This document shows, piece after piece, positions 26,109 to 35,225 of a DNA stretch of 64,000 nt. A program made the position numbers and the translations under genes. The DNA comes from an uncultured Marvinbryantia sp. (GTDB lineage: Bacteria > Bacillota > Clostridia > Lachnospirales > Lachnospiraceae), in the NCBI GenBank assembly GCA_934394985.1, contig CAKRRF010000007.1, positions 1 to 64,000 of the forward strand, in the 5' to 3' direction. Numbering within the stretch: the first letter of the stretch is position 1; each line of letters begins with the position of its first letter. The notes beneath the pieces are model-generated. The model was not told the origin of the DNA. It ran no database searches and saw only the letters and a program-made list of their open reading frames with translations.

Positions 26109-27322
26109 TATACGCTCCAGTCCTCTGTCTTTTTCTTGTCCGTTACTTCTGCGAGGATCTGTCCATCCGCTACATAGATCTGAAGCAGATCCCCCGGCTG
26201 TACCTGATCCGTGGAAGTAATCTTTTTTCCATTCCTGTCCGCTGTGTAAGAATATCCCTGACTCAGCTTCTCAAGCGGTGATAAGCCTTTCATGCGTTCC
26301 ACATACAGCATCAGCTGATGCCTTTTTTCTCTGCATATCTGTTGCATCTGTATCTGAAGATCTTCTTCGATATCTGTCAGTCTCTGATATTTTTCCTGAA
26401 TCTGATGCTGCGGACTTAAATATTTCAGTTTTTCCTGTAAATGATCCAGCTCTTTTCTCCGGTCTGCAATTCGCTCCCGCATACGCATCTGAAGACGTCT
26501 TTTCGCATCCTTTAGCTGCTCCTGTATGGCAGCCATGTCAGCAACCGCCAGTTCTGCTGCCGCTGAAGGTGTCGGTGCCCGCAGATCCGCCACATAGTCT
26601 GCAATGGTAAAATCGGTCTCATGCCCTACAGCTGAAATCACAGGTGTCTCACACTGGAAAATTGCTCTCGCTACTTTTTCTTCATTAAACGCCCACAGAT
26701 CTTCCATGGATCCGCCGCCTCTACCCACAATGATGACATCTACCTGGCTCCGGTCCAGAATCTGAATTCCCCTGACAATGCTGTCAGCCGCTCCTTCTCC
26801 CTGTACCAGTGCCGGATAAAGAATCAGCTGCACATATGGATTCCTGCGAAAAGCAATATTCATAATATCGCGAATAGCTGCTCCGGTAGGTGCCGTTACA
26901 ATTCCTACCCTCCGGCTAAATGCCGGTATAGGCTGCTTGTATTCCGGAGCGAACATTCCCATTTCTTCCAGCTCCTGTTTCAGTGCCTGAAACTTCTCAT
27001 AAAGTAACCCGATACCATCCTGAATGATTTCCTTCGCATAAAGCTGATACTTTCCATCTCTCTCATAAACACTGATACTGCCCAGCACAATGATGCTCTG
27101 TCCATTCTGCATCTGAAACTTCAGTCCACTGCGGTTTCCTGCAAACATCACACAGGCCAGGCTTCCGGAATCGTCCTTCAGTGAAAAGTAGATATGTCCC
27201 GATGTATGATATTTGCAGTTGGACACTTCTCCTTTTACATAAATCCGATTCAGCATAAAGTCCTGGCTGAACATATTGCTGATATAATGGTTTACCTGTC
27301 TGATCGAATATACATTCTTCAT
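26108..27322 (-). CDS. xseA: Exodeoxyribonuclease VII large subunit
   Basis: 404 residues. The N-terminal OB-fold (1-100; YVKGEVSNCKYHTSGHIYF) is followed by the catalytic domain with VTAPTGAAIRDI and VIIVGRGGGSMEDLWAFNEE, then a long helical region (~270-350) and a C-terminal strand segment GYSYTADRNGK. It degrades single-stranded DNA with XseB in mismatch and recombination repair. It lies 12 bases downstream of nusB. Confidence 0.96.
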   Translation of the reverse strand: MKNVYSIRQVNHYISNMFSQDFMLNRIYVKGEVSNCKYHTSGHIYFSLKDDSGSLACVMFAGNRSGLKFQMQNGQSIIVLGSISVYERDGKYQLYAKEIIQDGIGLLYEKFQALKQELEEMGMFAPEYKQPIPAFSRRVGIVTAPTGAAIRDIMNIAFRRNPYVQLILYPALVQGEGAADSIVRGIQILDRSQVDVIIVGRGGGSMEDLWAFNEEKVARAIFQCETPVISAVGHETDFTIADYVADLRAPTPSAAAELAVADMAAIQEQLKDAKRRLQMRMRERIADRRKELDHLQEKLKYLSPQHQIQEKYQRLTDIEEDLQIQMQQICREKRHQLMLYVERMKGLSPLEKLSQGYSYTADRNGKKITSTDQVQPGDLLQIYVADGQILAEVTDKKKTEDWSV

Positions 27323-27333
27323 AACATGCCAGA

Positions 27334-27738
27334 TTAATCTGCCAGCTTTGCCAGCACTCCGTTTACAAATGCCGGTGAATCATCTCCACCAAACTTCTTT
27401 GCCAGTTCTACTGCTTCATTGATAGCTACCTTTACCGGGATTTCTTCATCCTTTTTCATCTCATATACGGCAAGACGTAAAATGGCAAGGTCAACTTTTG
27501 ACATGCGATTTGGCTTCCAGCCAGTTGCCGCACCGGTCAGTATCTGATCCAGCTCAGCGATCTGACCTTCGATCTTATGAAATCTCTCACGAATATAAGC
27601 TGCCTCTTCCTCTGTCGGAACAGCGCCTTCTACCTCGTCCAGATAACGCTCTGCCTGTTCGTTTAATTCATCTCCGTTATAGAATTCCAGTAAAAATAAT
27701 AATTTAAAAATATGTTCCCGAATTTCTCTTCTGCTCAT
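27334..27738 (-). CDS. nusB: Transcription antitermination factor NusB
   Basis: 134 residues, all helical, with family motifs MSRREIREHIFKLLF, DLAILRLAVYEM and VAINEAVELAKKFG. It binds boxA RNA with S10 in rRNA antitermination. The start is the ATG at 27738, preceded by AAGGAG; a 48-residue upstream extension of the frame (to 27882) crosses a terminator and is not coding. Confidence 0.95.
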   Translation of the reverse strand: MSRREIREHIFKLLFLLEFYNGDELNEQAERYLDEVEGAVPTEEEAAYIRERFHKIEGQIAELDQILTGAATGWKPNRMSKVDLAILRLAVYEMKKDEEIPVKVAINEAVELAKKFGGDDSPAFVNGVLAKLAD

Positions 27739-27832
27739 CTTACACTCCTTGTTTCTTTTTCTTCTCTGTAAAAAAATAACATCCTTCCCATCCGGTATTA
27801 CAAGCAGGCTAACGGTCTGTTTGCATCCCGTG

Positions 27833-27861
27833 AAAAAAAAGAATCCTGCATGCAGGATTCT
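27833..27861 (-). terminator. Intrinsic terminator after the Asp23 gene
   Basis: Perfect arms GAATCCTGCA and TGCAGGATTC followed by eight T on the minus strand, ahead of nusB. nusB therefore likely has its own promoter or depends on read-through. Confidence 0.9.
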
Positions 27862-27892
27862 CCACCTGCGGTGGGTTGCCACCGCAACATAT

Positions 27893-28279
27893 TTATTTGC
27901 CGTTTTCCATTGTCACATTGGCAATCTTAATATTTACATTCTCTACTTTCAGACCTGTCATGCTCTCAATTGCTGTCTTTACCTTTTCCTGTACCTGTCC
28001 ACAGGTCTTTGGAATACTGAAACCATAATCCAGATTCAGCGCCAGATCTACGTTCACTGCATCATCTTCAATGGTAATCTTTACACCTTTGGAAAGATTC
28101 TTGATGCCCAGCTTGCTGACCAGCTCATTGGTAATATTTCCCACCATGCTTGCCACACCTTTTACCTCTGTGGCTGCCAGTCCTGCGATGATCGTCACTA
28201 CTTCATTTGATATCTGAACCTGTCCCTTTTCGTCACTGCCTGTTACTGTATAATTCTTCTGAACTTCTTCTTTTCCCAT
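27893..28279 (-). CDS. Asp23/Gls24-family envelope stress protein
   Basis: 128 residues. The Asp23 domain pattern (VQISNEVVTIIAGLAATEVKGV, then VNVDLALNLDYGFSIP and CGQVQEKVKTAIESMTGL) spans nearly the whole protein. Members lie at the membrane in Firmicutes and take part in envelope homeostasis; the exact role is not known. Its position just upstream of nusB is conserved in Clostridia. Confidence 0.92.
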   Translation of the reverse strand: MGKEEVQKNYTVTGSDEKGQVQISNEVVTIIAGLAATEVKGVASMVGNITNELVSKLGIKNLSKGVKITIEDDAVNVDLALNLDYGFSIPKTCGQVQEKVKTAIESMTGLKVENVNIKIANVTMENGK

Positions 28280-28354
28280 ACCGGAGACCTCCTTCGCGAC
28301 GTTTCCTGTTTTATATCTATCGTCAAGTATAACAAATTTTCAGTTTTTTGTAAA

Positions 28355-29944
28355 CTACTGACGTCCAAATTCCGCCAGTTTTAATCCCGGATTACGATCC
28401 AGGGTCATTCCGATACTCCAGGAATTTACCCAGATCAGAAGTGGATTGCCTCTCATATCCTTAACCTTCTTCATATCAGAGGTTCCTGTCAGCTTATTCA
28501 GGTCAAAATCTTCGTTTTCGATCCAACGGATATGTTCATATGGAAGATTTTCCAGACGAATCTCCACACTGTATTCATTTTCCAGACGGTATTTTAATAC
28601 CTCAAACTGCAGCACACCAACCACGCCTACAATAATCTCCTCCAGTCCTGTATTATATTCCTGGAAAATCTGAATGGCACCTTCCTGTGCAATCTGCGTA
28701 ATCCCCTTTACAAACTGCTTTCTCTTCATGGTATCTACCTGACGTACTCTCGCAAAATGCTCCGGTGCAAATGTAGGAATACCATCATAGCGAAACTTCT
28801 TTCCCGGCATACAAATGGTATCCCCAATGGAATAAATACCCGGATCGAATACACCTATGATATCTCCTGCATAAGCTTCATCTACCACATGACGTTCCTG
28901 TGCCATCATCTGCTGCGGCTGGGAGAGACGCTGCTTCTTGTCCCCCTGCACATGATACACTTCCATTCCGGCATCAAATCTTCCGGAACAGATACGCATA
29001 AATGCAATACGGTCTCTGTGTGCCTTATTCATATTTGCCTGAATCTTAAACACAAAGGCAGAAAAATCTTCTTTTATCGGATCAATGACACCGATATCCG
29101 CCACACGCGGAAGTGGCGATGTCGTCATCTGAAGAAAATGTTTCAGGAAAATCTCTACTCCGAAATTCGTCAGCGCAGAACCGAAAAATACCGGTGACAG
29201 TTCCCCTTTATCTACCAGTTCCTGATCAAATTCCGCACTTGCACCGTCCAGCAGCTCGATTTCATCCATCAGCTGTCCATAATGATCTTCTCCCACAAAG
29301 TCTCTCAGTTCCTGGGAATCGACTGGAATTTCTTCTGCCATACCTTCTTTTGTTCCCTTTTCGGTATCCTTAAACACAGTGACCTTACGGCTGCCGCGTT
29401 CATAGACTCCTTTAAACTCTTTTCCTGAACCAATCGGCCAGTTAACCGGGCAGGTAGCAATCCCAAGTTCCTTTTCAATTTCATCCAGCAGTTCAAAGGT
29501 GTCATTGGCATCACGGTCCATTTTATTAATAAATGTAAAAATCGGAATATGACGCATGACACATACCTTAAACAGCTTCCTCGTCTGTGCCTCTACACCT
29601 TTGGATGCATCAATCACCATAACAGCTGAATCTGCCGCCATCAGAGTACGATAAGTATCCTCTGAGAAGTCCTGATGTCCCGGTGTATCCAGAATATTAA
29701 TGCAATAACCGTCATAATTAAACTGCAAAACAGAAGATGTGACAGAAATACCTCTTTCCTTTTCAATCTCCATCCAGTCTGATACTGCATGACGGGCTGT
29801 TGCCTTTCCCTTTACAGAACCTGCCAGATTAATTGCACCTCCATAAAGCAAAAACTTCTCCGTTAATGTTGTCTTACCTGCATCCGGGTGGGATATAATC
29901 GCAAACGTTCTTCGTTTTTTTATCTCACTTGTAATATCTGCCAC
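28355..29944 (-). CDS. prfC: Peptide chain release factor 3
   Basis: 529-residue translational GTPase that frees RF1/RF2 from the ribosome after termination. G1 is ISHPDAGKTTL near residue 20, G3 is LDTPGHQDFSEDTYRTL, G4 is FINKMDRD, and the RF3-specific C-terminal domain runs ~390-529. The start is GTG at 29944, with AGGAGAG upstream. It lies between the spoIIIA operon and the asp23-nusB block. Confidence 0.96.
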   Translation of the reverse strand: MADITSEIKKRRTFAIISHPDAGKTTLTEKFLLYGGAINLAGSVKGKATARHAVSDWMEIEKERGISVTSSVLQFNYDGYCINILDTPGHQDFSEDTYRTLMAADSAVMVIDASKGVEAQTRKLFKVCVMRHIPIFTFINKMDRDANDTFELLDEIEKELGIATCPVNWPIGSGKEFKGVYERGSRKVTVFKDTEKGTKEGMAEEIPVDSQELRDFVGEDHYGQLMDEIELLDGASAEFDQELVDKGELSPVFFGSALTNFGVEIFLKHFLQMTTSPLPRVADIGVIDPIKEDFSAFVFKIQANMNKAHRDRIAFMRICSGRFDAGMEVYHVQGDKKQRLSQPQQMMAQERHVVDEAYAGDIIGVFDPGIYSIGDTICMPGKKFRYDGIPTFAPEHFARVRQVDTMKRKQFVKGITQIAQEGAIQIFQEYNTGLEEIIVGVVGVLQFEVLKYRLENEYSVEIRLENLPYEHIRWIENEDFDLNKLTGTSDMKKVKDMRGNPLLIWVNSWSIGMTLDRNPGLKLAEFGRQ

Positions 29945-30000
29945 TTTTTTCTCTCCTTCTTCTGAACATGTACAAAATTGTCACCGTGTATCTCTATGTA

Positions 30001-30037
30001 ATAGCAATGCCGCAATGACTTTTCCACTGCGGCATTT
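30001..30037 (-). terminator. Terminator of the spoIIIA operon
   Basis: Arms AATGCCGCA and TGCGGCATT around a 13-base loop, just after spoIIIAH. The T-run is short (GCTATT), so efficiency is uncertain. Confidence 0.7.
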
Positions 30038-30109
30038 GTGTTCTGTCAACCTATAAATTCTAACAGAGGAAAAAGTTACTGTCAATGGGGTATCCCTCAG
30101 ATATCTTCT

Positions 30110-30685
30110 TCAATCTCCGTTTACCGGTGTAATTACGATATTTTCTCCTGGCACTTCTGCCTTTCTCTTCACAATGTCCTCTATCTGGGCTCTCTGACTA
30201 TCCGATATCTCTGCCATATTAATGACTACATCGGCACTGTTTCCTGTGATACTTACCACACTGTCTTCAAACCCTTTTGCATCTAACAAGAGTTCCGCTG
30301 CCGCTTCGCGCTCCGCTATATCGGTAAGAGACGTGATGCTGTCGATTGCAGTCTGTTTCTGCTCATCGCCAATGGTGTCATTATTTAGCACCTCCATCAA
30401 GGTCTCTTTATTCTGGGCACGAAGCTGTTCTCTTGTCAGTTTGGCGGATGCGGAGAATTCTGATCCGCTGACACTGGTCAATACGGCTTCTCCCGGCGTA
30501 TCCGTCACTTCTCCTTCTTCTGTCAGATCATACCCATTTTCCATCAGAACCTGTTCTTCCTGTGATGTTTTTCTGGATACTGCTTCTTCCAGCTGTGTAC
30601 CGGAATAATTCAGATATCCGGCTGCCGCTATCATAATTGCCAGTGCGGTGATCACCATCTGATTTTTCTTTACCACACGTTTCAC
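30110..30685 (-). CDS. spoIIIAH: Stage III sporulation protein AH
   Basis: About 191 residues. One N-terminal membrane helix (QMVITALAIMIAAAGYLNY) is followed by a linker and a C-terminal YscJ/FliF-like ring-building domain (~95-190). It is on the mother-cell side of the SpoIIIA-SpoIIQ channel. The GTG at 30685 (VKRVVKKNQ) follows GGAGG by 8 bases; the ATG at 30706, overlapping spoIIIAG, lacks a ribosome site. Last gene of the operon. Confidence 0.93.
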   Translation of the reverse strand: MKRVVKKNQMVITALAIMIAAAGYLNYSGTQLEEAVSRKTSQEEQVLMENGYDLTEEGEVTDTPGEAVLTSVSGSEFSASAKLTREQLRAQNKETLMEVLNNDTIGDEQKQTAIDSITSLTDIAEREAAAELLLDAKGFEDSVVSITGNSADVVINMAEISDSQRAQIEDIVKRKAEVPGENIVITPVNGD

Positions 30686-30702
30686 CTGCACTTCCTCCTT
30701 CC

Positions 30703-31266
30703 TCATATCATCTTGATTACTTTGATTTTATGCGCTTCGATATCAAATAATGCCATAGCTGCTTCCGTAATATTTTTGGCAACGATACTGTTATCCCCTC
30801 CCTGTGCCAGAATCAGAACGCCTTCGATACGTGGTGCAATGCTTCTGGTTATATAGGGGCTTTCTTTTCCCTGTCCATTCTTCTCCATTACCGTAGTTTC
30901 TTCTTTATCCTCCTGCATGTTTTTTCCTGTCAGCGCACTGTCATCTCCGTCCTGACTTTGTTCCGTCCGGACAGATTTATCTTTTTCCACAATTCTTTCT
31001 CTGCTTACAGATTCTGTAATCATGACTCTTACCGTTCCTGCACCATCCATCTGTCCCAGGATACTTTCCAGCTTTCTTTCATACCATGCCAGTTCTTCTC
31101 TGTCATTTTCTGTACCTGTCCACTCCTGATCATTTGCTTCCGACACTGCTGTTTTCTCCACATCTTCTGTTTTTTCAGAAGGAAAAAGAATGGTCATTAT
31201 CATTATGCCCGCCAACAGCAAAAGTATCCACTGTTCTTTTTTTATCTGTCCCCATTTTACCGACAT
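30703..31266 (-). CDS. spoIIIAG: Stage III sporulation protein AG
   Basis: 187 residues with one N-terminal membrane segment (WILLLLAGIMIMTILF) and a C-terminal ring-building domain (VRVMITESVSRERIVEKD, GVLILAQGGDNSIVA). It forms the large ring of the feeding-tube channel. GGGAGGAG lies before the ATG. A Gln/Glu/Lys-rich insertion (~95-135) is typical. Confidence 0.95.
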   Translation of the reverse strand: MSVKWGQIKKEQWILLLLAGIMIMTILFPSEKTEDVEKTAVSEANDQEWTGTENDREELAWYERKLESILGQMDGAGTVRVMITESVSRERIVEKDKSVRTEQSQDGDDSALTGKNMQEDKEETTVMEKNGQGKESPYITRSIAPRIEGVLILAQGGDNSIVAKNITEAAMALFDIEAHKIKVIKMI

Positions 31267-31271
31267 CTTTT

Positions 31272-31778
31272 CTACTCCTCCCCTCTGACCGTCATCGTCA
31301 GCTTATCTTTGTCAAGTCCAAAACAGGTATACAGTTCCATCCTGCATTCTTCCATCTGTTCCATCTTTTTCTGAAGTACAATGTTTGCTTCTGTGATCTG
31401 ACTGCTGTCCGTTTCTGTCAGCACCGTTACTTTTTCTGCCTCCCCGCCATAATACCGGATCAGTTCCTTCATCTGATATTCCAATTCCCTTTGCAGACCT
31501 TCCCTGACCTGTCGGTTCTGAATTTCCTCCAGTTCTTTCTGTGCTTCCTGCAGGCTTTCGACCTCTTCTCGAATCTGCCATCTGAAGGTATGCTGACGAA
31601 TCGTTCCATTCAGGGATAAAAACTGCAGAATCGGCTGCATCAATACCAGTATAAAAATCAGGCCTCCTGTAAATTTCAGGTACTTCTGCCATGTCTTTCC
31701 TGGCACCAGCTGATATAGTAATTCCAGAAAACACATACAAAATACGACCTGCTTCAGCCAGTCTCCTATCATACCCAT
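31272..31778 (-). CDS. spoIIIAF: Stage III sporulation protein AF
   Basis: 168 residues. Two N-terminal membrane helices (WLKQVVFCMCFLELLYQLV, and FTGGLIFILVLMQPIL) are followed by a helical/soluble domain to the end. The start is the ATG at 31778 (MGMIGDW), with GGGAGG 6 bases before it and two bases beyond the spoIIIAE stop. A longer frame to 31889 lies inside spoIIIAE and is not used. Confidence 0.93.
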   Translation of the reverse strand: MGMIGDWLKQVVFCMCFLELLYQLVPGKTWQKYLKFTGGLIFILVLMQPILQFLSLNGTIRQHTFRWQIREEVESLQEAQKELEEIQNRQVREGLQRELEYQMKELIRYYGGEAEKVTVLTETDSSQITEANIVLQKKMEQMEECRMELYTCFGLDKDKLTMTVRGEE

Positions 31779-31780
31779 CC

Positions 31781-32938
31781 TTACCCTCCCGCTGTTGTTA
31801 CGATTGCCAGCGTAAGAAAAAACATGACTCCTGTGATCGCTACTGCCATCAGAAGCAATGCCGCTGCATCTGCCATATGATCCACGCAACGAACAAATCT
31901 CGGATCAGCTACGGGCTGTATCACCGCACCAATCAGCTTATAAAGCAATAAACAGACAGACAGCCGGATGACAGGGCGGATGCAAAGATAAATTAAAATA
32001 ATTATTCCGCCTGTTCCCACTGCATGTTTAAGTATCGATGCCGTTCCAAGAAGCGTCTCCGCCACGCTGCTTAAAGTGTTTCCCACAACCGGTATGACGC
32101 CTCCTGCACGAATCCAGATCGAATTTTTCATTTTATCAATTGCAGGAAACAGAATACTCTGGATCGTCTGTATTCCAATTACCAGTGCCAGCAGTGTTTT
32201 CAGGCACCAGCTGACTGCTTTTCGAAGCAGCTCTGTCATCCTGGTCAGACAGGATTCCCGGGTAAAATTTCCAACCATGGCAACCAGAAGATAACATCCT
32301 GTTCCCGGCATCAGTACATATCGGATAAGACTCTGTACTGTCATAATCAGAAACAAGACTACTTCGTAAAATCCGGCTGCCGTCATCTGCTCTGCAGACA
32401 GCGAAGCCGCCAGCAGATATACCGGAAGCAGAAGTCTCATAAACTGCAGTACAGACTGCATTGTCTTTTCTGCAAGGCGGCTCTGTTCCTGAAAGCTGTC
32501 CAGCAATAATACAAATAACAGCAGATATACCATGTAGAATGCCAGTTCCTGCACTCTGCTCTGTGTAAATGCACTCATAAATACAGAAAAAACAGAGGAT
32601 GCCACTGCAAGAATCAGTATCTGAGTGATCGTCGTCCTCTGTCTTTTTATTTCTGAATACAAGGTACTTTCTGCCAGTCTTCCAATCGTTTCTCCCGACA
32701 GCGGAATATTCCCCCTGCACATCTGCGTAATCATCGTTCGAATATCCAGCCGATCCTGCGGAAGAAGTTCATCCACTGCATCCTGCACAGACTGCAGATC
32801 CAATTCTTCCATATAGCTCTCTATCTGGCTCTCCTGCTGCTGTTCTTCCTGCTCTTTCTTTGCCTGCACACTGCCATTCATAAACATACAAATGATCAGA
32901 CACAGCAAAAATATTGTTTTCTTTTTTCTATTTTTCAT
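31781..32938 (-). CDS. spoIIIAE: Stage III sporulation protein AE
   Basis: 385 residues. A signal-like N-terminus (TIFLLCLIICMFMNGSVQA) is followed by a soluble stretch (~25-95) and about eight membrane helices. It is the multi-spanning membrane component of the SpoIIIA complex made in the mother cell under sigma-E. Length and topology match the family. Confidence 0.96.
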   Translation of the reverse strand: MKNRKKKTIFLLCLIICMFMNGSVQAKKEQEEQQQESQIESYMEELDLQSVQDAVDELLPQDRLDIRTMITQMCRGNIPLSGETIGRLAESTLYSEIKRQRTTITQILILAVASSVFSVFMSAFTQSRVQELAFYMVYLLLFVLLLDSFQEQSRLAEKTMQSVLQFMRLLLPVYLLAASLSAEQMTAAGFYEVVLFLIMTVQSLIRYVLMPGTGCYLLVAMVGNFTRESCLTRMTELLRKAVSWCLKTLLALVIGIQTIQSILFPAIDKMKNSIWIRAGGVIPVVGNTLSSVAETLLGTASILKHAVGTGGIIILIYLCIRPVIRLSVCLLLYKLIGAVIQPVADPRFVRCVDHMADAAALLLMAVAITGVMFFLTLAIVTTAGG

Positions 32939-32939
32939 A

Positions 32940-33326
32940 TCAGGACAGAAATTCTGTCACAGTCTGAAAGACTGCCAGCATAACGGGAGCACTGACTGTC
33001 AGTACCGCTATTTTCGAAAAAACCTCGATTTGACTGCCAATCGCCTGATATCCGGAATCCCGGCAGATCCCGGAGGAAAAATCAGCAATATAGGAAATCC
33101 CCACAATCTTCATCAAAATCATAAAATAACTGCTTTTTATGGCAGTATAAGACATCATCGTTTCAAATAATTCCGAAATGATTTTCAATCGAAATATGGC
33201 ATTGTAACTGATCAGTATTCCGGCTGCCAGGCTGATCAGCAGTGAAAACTGTGGCTTCTGTTCTTTTACCATCAGAGCACAAAATACAGCTGTCAGGCTC
33301 AGTATTCCTGTTTTTACAATATCCAT
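32940..33326 (-). CDS. spoIIIAD: Stage III sporulation protein AD
   Basis: 128 residues with four predicted membrane helices (ILSLTAVFCALMV; FSLLISLAAGILISYNAIF; YFMILMKIVGISYIADF; IAVLTVSAPVMLAVF). The DFSSGICRDSGYQAIGSQIE loop is a family hallmark. It lies two bases after the spoIIIAE start region in the operon. Confidence 0.95.
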   Translation of the reverse strand: MDIVKTGILSLTAVFCALMVKEQKPQFSLLISLAAGILISYNAIFRLKIISELFETMMSYTAIKSSYFMILMKIVGISYIADFSSGICRDSGYQAIGSQIEVFSKIAVLTVSAPVMLAVFQTVTEFLS

Positions 33327-33335
33327 GGCTGCTCC

Positions 33336-33530
33336 TTATAACGCAAACAGATTTTTTATGGTATCAAATAATTCATTTACATAGGGCAGAATCCACAACA
33401 GCACCAAAATCAGTCCTGCCAGAGAAGTTAAGGATGCCAGATCTTCTCTGCCACCATGCTTCAGCACCTGACAGATGACGGATACCAGAATTCCCACCGA
33501 AGCTATTTTGTAGATCAGATTTACGCTCAT
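33336..33530 (-). CDS. spoIIIAC: Stage III sporulation protein AC
   Basis: 64 residues with two membrane helices (VNLIYKIASVGILVSVICQ; LASLTSLAGLILVLLWILP) joined by the conserved LKHGGRED loop. ATG 33530 is chosen because GGAGGG lies just upstream of it; the ATG at 33542 has none. Confidence 0.94.
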   Translation of the reverse strand: MSVNLIYKIASVGILVSVICQVLKHGGREDLASLTSLAGLILVLLWILPYVNELFDTIKNLFAL

Positions 33531-33553
33531 CGGTCCCTCCATCTGTCACAGCT

Positions 33554-34069
33554 TTAATAAAACAGTATTGCAAAAAATAATCCTCCCAGAACCCCAAGAC
33601 AGCGATACATCGTTTCTTTCTGTTTTACTTTTTCCAGAGCTGTTCTTTCTTCCAGCTCCAACGCCGAAAGATAGCCTGCCAGAAGATTTCCCTGTGCCTC
33701 TCGATCCAGCCTGCCAAGCGATGTGCATACCTGCACCAGACGTTTCTTCTCGTTCTCAGACAGGCCACATTCTCCGAGACAGTTTTTTCCATATCGATCC
33801 AGTACCTCTTCCAGTGAACCGCTTCCTGGTTCTCTCATAGCCAATGCACTTTCCCGGAAAAAACGGCCTGCATTTCCCTCCATCCGGTTTGCCAGCCTCT
33901 CAAAAATATCATCCAGCGGAACTGCTCCATATTGCAGTTCTCCTTTCAATATTCCAAGCAAAAGCCTTAATTCTCCCAGCGTCTGATATCTTCTTCGCAG
34001 TGAATTTCCAGCCTCCGTTCCCAGTGCCGTGCCTGCCGTCAATATCATACATACTCCCAGCCATTTCAT
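33554..34069 (-). CDS. spoIIIAB: Stage III sporulation protein AB
   Basis: 171 residues with N- and C-terminal hydrophobic segments and a soluble helical middle related to type II secretion GspF-like folds. Family motifs include RRYQTLGELRLLLGILKGEL and YGAVPLDDIFERLA. Its ATG overlaps the spoIIIAA stop by 4 bases, indicating translational coupling. Confidence 0.95.
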   Translation of the reverse strand: MKWLGVCMILTAGTALGTEAGNSLRRRYQTLGELRLLLGILKGELQYGAVPLDDIFERLANRMEGNAGRFFRESALAMREPGSGSLEEVLDRYGKNCLGECGLSENEKKRLVQVCTSLGRLDREAQGNLLAGYLSALELEERTALEKVKQKETMYRCLGVLGGLFFAILFY

Positions 34070-35010
34070 AAAAGCTGATTCCAGTCTCTGTCATAAACTG
34101 CCTGAATCTGCCCCGCCTGATATTCTTTTTTCAAAATCACATAGCGATCAAATATCTTTTTTTCCAGTAATTCTTTCAGACATGGGTTATTCTTCAGATC
34201 CTCTCCTGAGTGACCATGCACGGTAGCAATGATTCGACACCCACTGGTGGCCGCCACTTCGATTGCCTGCACATCCTGACCGGTACCGATTTCGTCCACC
34301 GCCAGCACTTCCGGCGCCATAGATCGAATGAGCATCATCATTCCTTCTGCCTTCGGGCATCCATCCAATACATCGGTCCGAATTCCCAGGTCGTTTTGCG
34401 GAACTCCGTAATAACTTCCCGCCAGTTCACTTCGTTCATCTACCACTCCCACATTTTTTCCCTGCCATGCTTCTGTTCCGTCTGAAATCTGTCGGATCAG
34501 ATCTCGAAGCATCGTCGTTTTTCCTGCTCCCGGAGGTGACATCAACAGGGTATTACGGATTGTTCCCTGCTCCACAAGAAATGGCAGAAGTTCCTTTGCA
34601 CAGCCTTTGACCTCATGGCACAGACGGATATGTAAAAATGTAATATAACGAATATTTTTTACTTTTCCATTCTCGACCAGCACCTTTCCTGCAACCCCGA
34701 TCCTGTGTCCTCCCTGAATCGTCATAAATCCCTGTCTCAGTTCTTCTTCATAAGCATACAGAGAATACCCGGAAATCTGCTCCATTGTCAGGGCAATCTC
34801 TTCTTTACTCACAGGATAGCCCTGTTCTTCATAAATCGTTGCCTCTCCTCCTGCCTTTACAAAATATTCCTTTCCGTCCCAGCGTACCGCCAGCGGCCTG
34901 TCCGCTCTCATACGGATCTCCTGCAGTTTTTCATAACTGAGATTCAGCCTTCCCAGTACCCGGCTCACCTGACCTGGAAACAACTGTACCAGCGCCTGTC
35001 TGTTTTCCAT
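34066..35010 (-). CDS. spoIIIAA: Stage III sporulation protein AA, secretion-type ATPase
   Basis: About 314 residues. Walker A is LMSPPGAGKTTMLRDLIRQ near 145-160, followed by VGVVDERSELAG and a Walker B-like EVLAVDEIGTGQDV. It is the ATPase of the SpoIIIA-SpoIIQ channel, related to secretion ATPases, on the mother-cell side. ATG 35010 (MENRQAL) has AGAGG 8 bases upstream; a GTG at 35019 is less likely. Confidence 0.95.
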   Translation of the reverse strand: MENRQALVQLFPGQVSRVLGRLNLSYEKLQEIRMRADRPLAVRWDGKEYFVKAGGEATIYEEQGYPVSKEEIALTMEQISGYSLYAYEEELRQGFMTIQGGHRIGVAGKVLVENGKVKNIRYITFLHIRLCHEVKGCAKELLPFLVEQGTIRNTLLMSPPGAGKTTMLRDLIRQISDGTEAWQGKNVGVVDERSELAGSYYGVPQNDLGIRTDVLDGCPKAEGMMMLIRSMAPEVLAVDEIGTGQDVQAIEVAATSGCRIIATVHGHSGEDLKNNPCLKELLEKKIFDRYVILKKEYQAGQIQAVYDRDWNQLL

Positions 35011-35029
35011 TCTCATCACCTCTTATGTT

Positions 35030-35057
35030 AATATATGAGGCTGTCCACGATTTATAC
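35030..35057 (-). promoter_or_regulatory. Candidate sigma-E promoter of the spoIIIA operon
   Basis: On the minus strand GTATAAAT (35050-35057), a 12-base spacer and CATATATT (35030-35037) resemble sigma-E elements, and would start transcription about 13 bases ahead of the spoIIIAA ATG. The spoIIIA operon is a known sigma-E target. Confidence 0.5.
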
Positions 35058-35091
35058 CTTGTTTTCCATTGGAAAACTGTCAGATTTTTAA

Positions 35092-35120
35092 TTGCTATTT
35101 TTCTTAAAACCCGGTATGAT
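35092..35120 (+). promoter_or_regulatory. Promoter of the cupin gene
   Basis: TTGCTA (35092-35097), a 17-base spacer and TATGAT (35115-35120). The transcript would carry a ~100-base leader holding a palindrome with arms TTCGTTCTA/TAGAACGGAA (35136-35160) and a stem TGCCATGA/TCATGGCA (35185-35209) just before the ribosome site. Confidence 0.6.
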
Positions 35121-35225
35121 AATAACTGTTCAGGATTCGTTCTAATAGCGTAGAACGGAACGAACTGTTGAATAAAATTTCACATGCCATGAGCCGTTTT
35201 TTCATGGCAGAAAAGGAGAATCGTT

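Noticed and set aside
27739..27882. N-terminal extension of NusB
   Set aside because: Crosses a strong terminator and lacks family similarity; the ATG at 27738 has AAGGAG.
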